Positions 7,068 through 15,100 of a stretch of DNA of 26,297 nt are shown one piece after another. Source of the DNA: a virus; the IMG/VR virus record IMGVR_UViG_3300000525_000011, positions 1-26,297 of that record. One strand, given 5' to 3'. The translations under genes were made by a program, and so were the position numbers. The notes under the pieces were generated by a model. That model was not told the DNA's origin, did not search any database, and saw only the letters and a list, made by a program, of their open reading frames with translations. The first letter of the stretch is position 1. Every line of letters begins with the position of its first letter.

Positions 7068-7864
7068 GAAAAAAATTGATTTACACGTGATTTTGCTTCG
7101 TCTTTAGATACAGAACTTGACTTGATATCTTCAATTTTATTTGAATTTACAAAATCATTTATTTGGTTTTCGAGTTCTACCTTTGATGCCTCACTTCTTT
7201 CTTTTTCCTTGTCTGTTTTAGGTTTAGTATCTGTTGGGGTATATGGTGTAAGGTATTTATCTACTAAATCTTCTAAAGATTTCATAGGCTCACCTTTCTC
7301 TAATGCTTTGTCGTTAACTACCGATACAAATCCATTTCCAAATTCTTTTCGGTATAAATCATAATTTTGAGTTACACTATTCCAAGTACGTAATACAATA
7401 CCTGGGGCTAAGCTGCGGTCTTTACCATCTGATTTACTAAATCGTACATCATTTCTTTCTAATGATTTTTCTAATGAGGCAAAAACATATACCATTAGTA
7501 TATCGTATCCTAAATCTTCGAGTTGTTTTTTAAGTTCTAGGGTAGGTTTTGGTGATGCTGCTGTACCATCTAATATAAAATTTTTCTTACCTAATATAAT
7601 CTCACGAGATATAGGGCGAAATTCAGCATTTGCGGCCGCCATTGCTTTAGCTGCTTTACTTCTATCTTCGGCACTGGAGTTTTTGAGGTCTAAAGAAACA
7701 TTTAAGTCCTTTAAATTACGCATATAATAATCATCTACGTTTAATATAAGAGCGTCCTTTACTCCCTCTATGAATGAAGACTTGCCAGCACCTGGGGAGC
7801 CAGCAAGTATAAGTGCTTTAGGATTTGTTGATTGTTCTAATATTATATGTCTTAATTTTATCAC
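7064..7864 (-). CDS. Zeta-toxin-like P-loop kinase with putative capsid-targeting leader
   Basis: This 266-residue protein has a Walker A motif (AGSPGAGKSS, residues 21-30), an acidic pair in LNVDDYYM (D44-D45), an EFRPISREII segment and a long-distance Arg/Asp region (LERNDVRF, near residue 137). These match zeta-toxin/AAA_33-type kinases, which phosphorylate small substrates such as UDP-GlcNAc or RNA ends. No epsilon-type antitoxin is nearby. The N-terminus MIKLRHIILEQS has I8-L9-E10, the same position as I8-A9-E10 in the T4 internal-protein leader, and Walker A follows at once, so cleavage would leave an intact kinase. The C-terminal tail (after about residue 205) is a charged linker. The start is GTG; an in-frame TAA lies immediately upstream, so it cannot start earlier. 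It overlaps the next gene by 4 bases. Confidence 0.82.
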   Translation of the reverse strand: MIKLRHIILEQSTNPKALILAGSPGAGKSSFIEGVKDALILNVDDYYMRNLKDLNVSLDLKNSSAEDRSKAAKAMAAANAEFRPISREIILGKKNFILDGTAASPKPTLELKKQLEDLGYDILMVYVFASLEKSLERNDVRFSKSDGKDRSLAPGIVLRTWNSVTQNYDLYRKEFGNGFVSVVNDKALEKGEPMKSLEDLVDKYLTPYTPTDTKPKTDKEKERSEASKVELENQINDFVNSNKIEDIKSSSVSKDEAKSRVNQFFS

Positions 7865-7878
7865 TTATATGATTTACA

Positions 7879-7886
7879 TATAAATA
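7879..7886 (-). promoter_or_regulatory. Candidate late-promoter-like element (TATTTATA)
   Basis: On the coding strand TATTTATA lies 14 bases upstream of the GTG start of the kinase gene, in a 35-base intergenic space. The same octamer is placed 14-23 bases before three other gene starts. It is the reverse complement of the T4 late consensus TATAAATA, so its role as a minus-strand promoter is unproven. Confidence 0.3.
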
Positions 7887-7899
7887 TACGAAATATATC

Positions 7900-8673
7900 T
7901 TAGGTAGCCAAATTTAGTTTAACTTCTGTTCTATATTTTTGTGATAAGGGTTTTAGTACTGGGTTTTCGATGTCAAATAAGGCACGTACATGATTATATA
8001 TTTTTAAATTTTCATCTATTGTACGGGAAGATTCGTACATTTCCCAATTTTTACCTTTTAGACGTTTATCAGATTTATCTTCCCCTCTAGATTTTGACTT
8101 AAGCCATAATACTCCTACACGGTCTACTTTTTGTTCATAACATTCTTCAAAACATTTTGAATATATTGCAGTTTGTAAATCATATGTAGTTTGAAGATGG
8201 TTTGATGTTTTAATATCTATAACCCATATTTCATCCTTTATTTTACATACTATATCACAGGTTCCTGCTATTTTAAGAGTATCTGAATAAAGAAATATTT
8301 CGGTTTCAAGTAATTCAGCTTTACTAGTCTCCCAAAAATCTACAAAACGTAAAAACATTTTCCATACCTCTAAATTATATTGAGGTGTACCATCTTTCAT
8401 TAGTTTTATTTCATTACCCAATAAATAACGTTCAGCTAGATTGTGGACTTGAGTACCTTCAGAAGATGCTTTTTTTACAATATATTCAGCTGAGTACCCT
8501 ACTTTCTTAAGCCATTCTTCAAAATATTTTCCCTTAGGATAATATGATAACACGTATGTTACTGAAGGGTACGTTTTATTACCATCTTCATAAAACCTAG
8601 AATCGTTAGTTGTTATTTGGGTAAAATTTTTATTGTATTCCTGCTTGGGGAATATTGCTTTTCTCAATATCAT
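7900..8673 (-). CDS. PD-(D/E)XK nuclease, RecB/Cas4 type
   Basis: This 257-residue protein carries the motif set of the RecB/Cas4-like PD-(D/E)XK superfamily: an upstream GTQVHNLAE (His77), a Glu at residue 125 (LLETEIF), G-T-C-D with Asp140, then VIDIKT with Asp153 and Lys155, and a Q-x3-Y motif (Q167-Y171, LQTAIY). Asp140, Asp153 and Lys155 would be the metal-binding/catalytic residues, and Q-x3-Y is typical of RecB-family nucleases. The enzyme would act on DNA ends or single strands. It overlaps the primase by 4 bases, so the pair is probably co-expressed for replication or recombination. No Cas4-type cysteine cluster for iron-sulphur binding is visible, which argues for a RecB-like/phage exonuclease rather than a true Cas4. 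Confidence 0.87.
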   Translation of the reverse strand: MILRKAIFPKQEYNKNFTQITTNDSRFYEDGNKTYPSVTYVLSYYPKGKYFEEWLKKVGYSAEYIVKKASSEGTQVHNLAERYLLGNEIKLMKDGTPQYNLEVWKMFLRFVDFWETSKAELLETEIFLYSDTLKIAGTCDIVCKIKDEIWVIDIKTSNHLQTTYDLQTAIYSKCFEECYEQKVDRVGVLWLKSKSRGEDKSDKRLKGKNWEMYESSRTIDENLKIYNHVRALFDIENPVLKPLSQKYRTEVKLNLAT

Positions 8674-9599
8674 AATGATAATTTAAGTTTAAATAAGTCT
8701 GAGAATGTAAATTGTTGTGCTTCTTGGACTTTATTAGTAAAATTATAAAATCCCATGTCTGCTGGGTCTTTATCTTCTAATTCAATTACAAATAATTTTT
8801 TACCTGCTTCGAGTAGTTTTTCAGCTATTTTATAAGTTGCTTTAATTGCATCTTGATCTAAAGCTAGGTATACTTTTTTAACACTAGTTGTAACTAATTT
8901 TTTCATTAATTTTTCAGAAATATTTTTACCAAATAATGGTATAGCATTTCTTTTAATAGCAATGGCATCAAATACTCCTTCACACAATATTATAGGAACA
9001 TTCCAATTTATCATATTTTCAAAACCTATTATATTTTTATTAGATATAGGGGCATCGTATTTTCTAGTAGGGTCTTTGTCAAATGCTCTAGCTATAAAAT
9101 AATCTAATTTACCTTCAGCACTATATGTAGGGATAATTACTTTATTATTAAATTTACCAGATTCACAATACCCAATTTGATATTTTAATATATCCATCAT
9201 ATTTAAACCTCTACTTTTTAAATACATTAAAGCATGACGTGCTATTAAATCAGATGGGGCTAAGTTGTATAGGGGTTTATATTCTTTAGGAAGTTCAATT
9301 TTAATATCTTGGCTTATATTTTCATATTTTATAGTTGTTCCTAGGATATCATTTAATTGATTATATTTTTCAGGAGTAACTTTTAGCCTCTTAAATAAAG
9401 AATGGATGGTTTTACCTTTAGTATCACATACCCAACAATGCCATGGATTTTCATTCTTTTTATTAGGAATTAAATTAATTTCAAGTTTAGGGTTTTTATG
9501 ATTACAAAAGGGACATTGATATGAATGATTACCTCTTGATGTTGGAGACCCTTTACCTAATATTGAATTAACTAATCCTAATAAAACATTATTTAACAT
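8670..9599 (-). CDS. DNA primase (zinc finger plus TOPRIM)
   Basis: This 309-residue protein is a DnaG-like primase that would make RNA primers for lagging-strand synthesis. It has an N-terminal zinc-binding pattern C29-x2-C32 and C55-x2-C58 (CPFC, then HCWVC), followed by a linker and a TOPRIM fold. TOPRIM motifs are the conserved Glu in LCEGVFDAIA (E207-G208, with D211), the DxD pair in LALDQDA (D248 and D250), and DKDPADMG near residue 280, as in bacterial DnaG (GKDPxE). The size is like T4 gp61 (342 residues); no helicase domain is attached. Its stop overlaps the start of the PD-(D/E)XK gene by 4 bases. An odd C-rich leader (CCCCCCT) lies just before its ATG. I am confident of primase, less so that it is orthologous to gp61. 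Confidence 0.9.
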   Translation of the reverse strand: MLNNVLLGLVNSILGKGSPTSRGNHSYQCPFCNHKNPKLEINLIPNKKNENPWHCWVCDTKGKTIHSLFKRLKVTPEKYNQLNDILGTTIKYENISQDIKIELPKEYKPLYNLAPSDLIARHALMYLKSRGLNMMDILKYQIGYCESGKFNNKVIIPTYSAEGKLDYFIARAFDKDPTRKYDAPISNKNIIGFENMINWNVPIILCEGVFDAIAIKRNAIPLFGKNISEKLMKKLVTTSVKKVYLALDQDAIKATYKIAEKLLEAGKKLFVIELEDKDPADMGFYNFTNKVQEAQQFTFSDLFKLKLSL

Positions 9600-9623
9600 A
9601 GGGGGGAATATACGAAACCTTAT

Positions 9624-10076
9624 TTAATAAACCAAATCTTTTCGATAAAATTTTCCTAAAACATTATCATTATAACTTTCAACTAGAAGAACATCTTCTT
9701 TAAGTTGATAAGATATCTCCCAATATGTTAGTTCTTTTTTAGTTAAACATGTTTTTAATATATGTCTCTCGAACCCATCACCCTTTTGTGTTTTAAAATC
9801 TAAAATTAATTCTTTAGATGAACCCCAATAACTTATCCAATCACTTTCTAATTGGATTTTTTTAGTTAATGGTTTACGGCCTGGTGTGGTGATTTCTGTT
9901 AGTTCTTTCTTGGTTAGTTTTTTCTTTCGATTAAAGTATAATACTTTTTTCCCTATATATATTTTACCATTTATTAGGTTTTTAGTTTTATAAACAAAAC
10001 CAAAAGTGTTTTCGGGAAAATCATGTACTTCATTATATACTTTACCGGTTAAATCTGTCCAGTAATTATTGATCAT
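9624..10076 (-). CDS. GIY-YIG/Seg-like endonuclease-family protein
   Basis: This 150-residue protein has the outline of a compact GIY-YIG nuclease. The first motif appears as GFVYK (residues 26-30, with F-V-Y in place of G-I-Y), followed by KIYIGKK (residues 38-44, containing the YIG triad). Downstream are a basic stretch (KKKLTKKEL), a conserved DWISYWGSSKEL segment (79-90), an Arg in GFERHILK (R104), a Glu in YWEISYQ (E120) and an Asn-rich YNDN near residue 135. The order Tyr-Tyr-Arg-Glu-Asn is what the family uses for one-metal DNA cleavage. It matches the type found in T4-like phages as Seg-like or 'putative endonuclease' proteins. Whether it cuts DNA or acts as a homing enzyme cannot be told from sequence. 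It is 3' of the 99-residue tail gene and precedes the primase gene by 24 bases. Confidence 0.75.
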   Translation of the reverse strand: MINNYWTDLTGKVYNEVHDFPENTFGFVYKTKNLINGKIYIGKKVLYFNRKKKLTKKELTEITTPGRKPLTKKIQLESDWISYWGSSKELILDFKTQKGDGFERHILKTCLTKKELTYWEISYQLKEDVLLVESYNDNVLGKFYRKDLVY

Positions 10077-10365
10077 ATCTTATTATAAATGTTGTATCAG
10101 TTACATCGGACATAGGTAAGGGTTGGGCAAACTTTCCTACTAGTAATAATTCATTACTGTCATTATATAATCCTACGGTGGTAATATAAGGTTTAAAAAT
10201 AGAACCTGTAGCAAAATTTCTTAATGAACCTAATTTATCTGTTGTAATTGATGGGTTTTGAGTCATATTAAATTCGCTTTCAGCTACAGTACATATGATT
10301 TCATTCTCATATATTGTATATTTGTTTTTGAAAGATAATTTGTTTGGACCTACTTCTATTGCCAT
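10066..10365 (-). CDS. Stand-alone paralogue of the C-terminal domain of the 348-residue tail protein
   Basis: This 99-residue protein corresponds almost entirely to the C-terminal domain of the protein at 15400-16446. Shared landmarks in the same order are an I-Y-E/I-F-V strand, an (E/D)-F-N motif followed by a conserved N-P-S, a TT(V/I)GLYNDSNELL segment (residues 62-74) and a K-(F/L)-(A/S)-(Q/K)-PL turn. Ten residues are identical in a row, while the DNA has diverged, so the duplication is not recent. It directly follows the fibre gene (11-base gap) and overlaps the GIY-YIG-like gene by 11 bases. It may cap or trimerise a fibre, or occupy a baseplate position equivalent to the larger protein. 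The function is inferred only from the paralogy. Confidence 0.75.
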   Translation of the reverse strand: MAIEVGPNKLSFKNKYTIYENEIICTVAESEFNMTQNPSITTDKLGSLRNFATGSIFKPYITTVGLYNDSNELLLVGKFAQPLPMSDVTDTTFIIRYDQ

Positions 10366-10376
10366 AATTTATTTTT

Positions 10377-12110
10377 TTAACATGGTGAAGGTGCTTCTTC
10401 TATTATTAGTCCCCTATTAAAGCGTACAAAATTTCCCGATGGGGTTTTTCTCCAACTAGAACCTAAATCTAAAGGTATATATGCTGGTGAGCTATAGTAT
10501 ACAACACCTGAGGGGCCAAGTTTAAAATTAGTCATTGGGGTTGATGGGTTACATATACTTACTGATGATAAAGGATTTAATAATATAGGATTGATATTTG
10601 ATGGATCATTTAGTAAATAAGCATTAGAATACCATGAAAACTTAGAATAAGATACATTAGTTAGTTCAGTTCCACAAGTTTCATGTGCAATTATTTTACC
10701 TCCACTTACTATAACATTACTACCACCCCTACCAGATCCTGCTACTGGGAATCTACCAGATACTCCAATTTTTCCTAGCTCATAGGTTGTATTAATTTCA
10801 CCTGATTTATTTCTAGAGCATGCGGATTCTTGGGTTGGATATGCTCCTCTACTTGATGCTAATGTAATAGAAGGTCTTCTGCAAGTTCCTGTACTTTGCA
10901 TTCTACCATCTTTATTCACCACATAATAGGTCCCATCTCCATACAAAATATAATTTAAAATGTTAGGGAAAGTTCCTCTATTACTAGCTAAAGCATCAAT
11001 TTCATTAAGATATAACACATTCCCAAATTGGGAGTATGTTTCAGATCTATAATTTTCATTAAAATTACTGCATGCATCTTCTTCACTTCCAAATATAACA
11101 GAACCAAATTTTACTGTAGGAAAAGCTACTTCTACAGGAGGTGGACCATTAGGTCCTAGTGGTGGTGGAGGTGGTGGTGGTGGGGGAGTTGAGAATGGTG
11201 GTGGGACATTAAGTAAAGTAAATGTGGTGGTCGTTGTAGTATTATTTTTAGGTAAAACTAATTGTCTAATATTAAATACTAAACCAAGATCAGAAGTAAA
11301 AGTAGAACTATTATCATTATTATTATTAGGATTATTAAATCCACCTCCCGTAGTATATGTTTCTTTTTCTATACCATTAGTTATTCTTTGAATATAATTC
11401 CCATAAGCACTCCGTGCTCCTCCTTTTATTATAATATTTAAATTTTCAGAACGACCTGTAGAAGTCCAGGCACCTGAGTCAGGTGAAGAACCATAATCAT
11501 ACGTTATAGATTGTCCCGGGTCTATTCTATAGTTAGCATTTCCTCTAGTACTACGAAGTAAAACTTCCATAGCAGAAGAATAATTATTTTTAAATACAAT
11601 ATTTACACTTCCAGTATCTAATGGAGGTGGTAAAAGGTCATAAGTAAAAGATAAAGGGTCTGAATTTGGTGAAGGGTCAGGGCCACTACATGATGTAAAG
11701 GCTCTAAAATATACAGTACCACTTGTATATGATGATGAGATAGGAATAACTCCACCAATACCAGCATAAAAAGATTCACTTATATTAAAATTAATATCGT
11801 TACTAACTGAAGCTGTTATGTTTATTGGGGCATTTATTGAAGATTGGGTAACATAATTTATGTGAAATCTTCCTCTTTTTGAACCAGTATTTAAACTAGT
11901 TAGTAAAGGAACAATACAGGTTTCAAATCCAGGTTCACATAAAATAGGGTCATAGGCTCTATTATAATAATTTATATTATTTAAGCTTGATGAAAAAGGT
12001 GCTACTGTTAAATCTATATCAGACCCTGTTGACACAGCGCTACCCGAATTGGGACCTGTTGTGAAAAACTGTCGTACTGTATTATTTATTATGTATCCAG
12101 TATTAGCCAT
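10377..12110 (-). CDS. Putative tail fibre/adhesin with polyproline hinge and three Cys-bounded modules
   Basis: This 577-residue protein has several visible parts. Residues 1-160 are a fibronectin/Ig-like beta region. Residues about 165-250 look like a second beta domain (VNIVFKNNYSSAMEVLL, then YRIDPGQSITYDYG). A low-complexity Asn- and Thr-rich stretch covers about 257-297, and nine prolines in a row lie at 309-317. After this hinge come three modules that each open at a Cys and close at a Cys: C347-C410, C431-C479 and C520-C577. The first two share A-C at the start, a Y or beta strand in the middle and G-x-(M/I) before the closing Cys. Such modules occur in Bacteroidota surface and phage fibre proteins, to my knowledge without a firm function. 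It sits last in the large-fibre series. The receptor-binding role is inferred from layout. Confidence 0.72.
   Translation of the reverse strand: MANTGYIINNTVRQFFTTGPNSGSAVSTGSDIDLTVAPFSSSLNNINYYNRAYDPILCEPGFETCIVPLLTSLNTGSKRGRFHINYVTQSSINAPINITASVSNDINFNISESFYAGIGGVIPISSSYTSGTVYFRAFTSCSGPDPSPNSDPLSFTYDLLPPPLDTGSVNIVFKNNYSSAMEVLLRSTRGNANYRIDPGQSITYDYGSSPDSGAWTSTGRSENLNIIIKGGARSAYGNYIQRITNGIEKETYTTGGGFNNPNNNNDNSSTFTSDLGLVFNIRQLVLPKNNTTTTTTFTLLNVPPPFSTPPPPPPPPPLGPNGPPPVEVAFPTVKFGSVIFGSEEDACSNFNENYRSETYSQFGNVLYLNEIDALASNRGTFPNILNYILYGDGTYYVVNKDGRMQSTGTCRRPSITLASSRGAYPTQESACSRNKSGEINTTYELGKIGVSGRFPVAGSGRGGSNVIVSGGKIIAHETCGTELTNVSYSKFSWYSNAYLLNDPSNINPILLNPLSSVSICNPSTPMTNFKLGPSGVVYYSSPAYIPLDLGSSWRKTPSGNFVRFNRGLIIEEAPSPC
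11160..11186 (-). repeat. Proline-codon microsatellite (nine Pro codons) in the fibre gene
   Basis: On the plus strand this is an uninterrupted run of TGG/AGG/GGG triplets; on the coding strand it reads as nine proline codons, mostly CCA. It is the most GC-rich spot in the gene and stands out in an AT-rich window. It separates the N-terminal beta domains from the Cys-bounded C-terminal modules, so it probably forms a stiff polyproline II linker. Triplet tracts like this can change length by slippage without shifting the frame. Confidence 0.85.
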
Positions 12111-15100
12111 ATATTACGTTATCTATAAAATATTTTCCTATTGCTATTGCTCTATTATCTAAATTAGCTTGGGAATTTGATGAACCTATTGGTGATATAA
12201 ATAAATAGTATATTCGGTTAACATCTTTTATAAGTTCAATTTTTCTATTAAAAATTTCACCACCACCTAATCCTGTAGGTAAAGGCATTGTTGTATACTC
12301 ATCCTCATGTATTATTCCTATATACATAAGATCATTTTCCATTTTTTGAGATCCTGCAAATATTTTATATTCCTTATGAATATAATTTGTATTTGTTCGA
12401 ATTCCTACAGGGTCGTTACTATATTGATCTTTATCTGTGTAAGAATAAGCCTCAAAAAAACCTATATTGTCTACATCAGCAGTCAATAGCCATACCTTAT
12501 CAGTACGTTGGGTGAAATAGTATGCATTTTCACCACCAAATATACTAGCTGAAACTGAACCACTTAGAATTGAACCACTAGTGTATTTAACGTTTGAACC
12601 TGATATTGTGTTTATAATGTTTCCGAATCCATATTCTTCTCTAAAGAGTAATGTGTTTTTACCTATAAAACTTCCGGTATTACCGTATTCTATATCAATA
12701 AATTCATTACTACGAGCTATAAAATTTGAACCACTTCCATTACTTCCTGTTGTAGATAATAAATTAGCACTAGCTGTAAAATTATCTCTAATTTTTGATA
12801 ATGGTATTTGTCTATTAAATTTAAAATTAATATTAGTAGCTAAGTTTTCTGTATTTACTTTACTAGCAGTTAAATGTAGAGATTTAATACCATAATCAGG
12901 ACCAAAAGCTAAAGATACATCTAAGTTTTCATCAAATTGAACTATATTAGCATTACCTAATATGATTGCAGATGCTGTAATTTCACTTCCTGTTATATTA
13001 GAAGGGCCTGTTTCTCCCCAATTTGAACCACTAAATTCTCTTCTTAAATAAAAATTATCATTTGAACCCGTATACACATCTATATATAGAGTATCATTAT
13101 AATTCCATATTAAACTACCAGTTAAGCTACTAGATGTGGCTAATTGGATGGGTGATTCACTACCAGAACGAATTAATATATTTACCCATTCTGAACCAGT
13201 TTTTTCGTTGGTATAAAAATTTAACTTTCTTTGTCCTACTTGCTTACCTGTAAGACTACCAGTTCCATCTTCACAATTTGAACCCGTTAATTCCCAAGCT
13301 CTACCAAATATTTCTAAACTAGAGGTAGTAGAAGAACATGAAAATGAATCTTGTAATAAAACAGTACAAGCACCACCATTTAATTCATCTGCTATTAATG
13401 GGATTGAAAAATTCCCACTTGTGGTAACTTCTAAAAAATAATTAGACAGTAAGGTAGATGCTGTTATGCTGTAAGGAGGTACACCTCCTAGTAAATTTGA
13501 TATAATTAAAGAACTTGTATAGGCACTACTAGTGTAATCTATACTAGAGGTATATAATATAGGGGTTGAAGAGGTTAATTCAAATGTAAATCCATAAAAA
13601 CACCCATCATTATCTTGTATATTTAGTAAATATGTACCTGAAGGGATATTATCAATGTTTATAGAGTTTGTTATAAACCCATTAGGACCTGTCCATTCCC
13701 AATTAAATGGTTCAGCTCCCCCTGTTAGATATAGTTCTGGTTCTCTTTCTTCTAAAGAAATACTATCAAATTGGTATAAAGATATTTGTCCTGTTGATTT
13801 ACTAAAACAATCTATATGTTCTAAAACATAGCTTGCTGTTATAGGAGTTGTTTTTGTTATTTCTATTTGTGAAGTTGTAACACAATTATTAGTGTCTTTA
13901 AAATATACTGTATAATTACCTGTCTCTAGATTACTCATAGTATTAGGTAATTCAATATTATTGTCAAACGAAGCGCTTAAAGACGCTATGATAGGTAAGT
14001 CACCACTCGCGCTAGCAATTATATATCCATCGTTTATACCACAGAATGATACGTCATTCTGCCATAATTTACCATCTATAGGAGTAAAGGAGGTGTTTAT
14101 AGAATGAGTTACAATATCATCACCTCTATCTTTAATATATAAAGTAACCGATTGTGAGGGGAATATTGATGATGAAACTACAGGTTGAAATAAATCATTT
14201 ATGGGATTATAATTTATATTATCTATGGACCAGCTATATGGTGGTAAACCCCTATCTACTGTAAATACAACTGAAGAGGATTGGTTAGATAAATTTTGGT
14301 AACATGCAGGAGTGATTGATGAGATACTAGAAGTTAATGGTAGTGCTGCTATTTTTAGTATAACGGAACCTGTATTGCTATTTAAATTGAAATTATTTTT
14401 TACATTATAATTTAATCTATAATCTCCAGGTATTACACTAGTAATATTAGGAGTTATAATTAAATCCCCACTAGAACTAATAGTATAATCAGGAAAGTTA
14501 AAATTTGGGCTTTCAAAAGTATTTATAGATCCTGTAAGAATAAAACCACAATCATCAAAATCATCTTCTAGGGTAAGAATGGTTTTATTAACTTGGGTAT
14601 TTAATAATTCTACATAATTATTTCTAGCTACGGGATTACCTTCTATAAAACATATATAATCTACATTTGTAATTACAGCTATACCATGATTATAAAATAT
14701 ATTTCCCACAGGAACAGCAAGTGAACTATTACCAGCATATCCACTGTCAGAATCTAAGTAATTTACCCCTTCATAAGACCCCGCTAAAAGTTTATAATCA
14801 AATAGATTACCTTGTCCATCATCTTTAATTAAAAAATTTGAACCTGATAATTCAAAAGTAGTGGGTTGTACTCCATTTCCATATAAATCTTTAGGAATAG
14901 AAATTACTCTAATTTTAGCAGCATTTTCTATAAAATATATAGCTGTACCATATAAAGAAGAAGATACATTATCAAAGTTGTATTCTATACTTTCAAAATA
15001 AGGAAAACTCCTATAATTTTGTGCAAATGAACTTGATGCCATAGTGTTTTGCAGAAAATTATCATAAGATGAAGAATGCCAGAATTGACCAACATTCTTA

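Noticed and set aside
7064-7864. Zeta toxin as part of a toxin-antitoxin addiction system
   Set aside because: There is no small antitoxin gene next to it; its neighbours are a multidomain protein and a nuclease, so a plasmid-style addiction pair is not supported.
7900-8673. CRISPR-associated Cas4
   Set aside because: No repeat array and no cysteine cluster for an iron-sulphur site are present; the motifs fit a general RecB-like phage nuclease.
11160-11186. G-rich run as a regulatory G-quadruplex
   Set aside because: The triplets encode a proline hinge in frame and the G-rich strand is the template strand; a coding explanation is sufficient.
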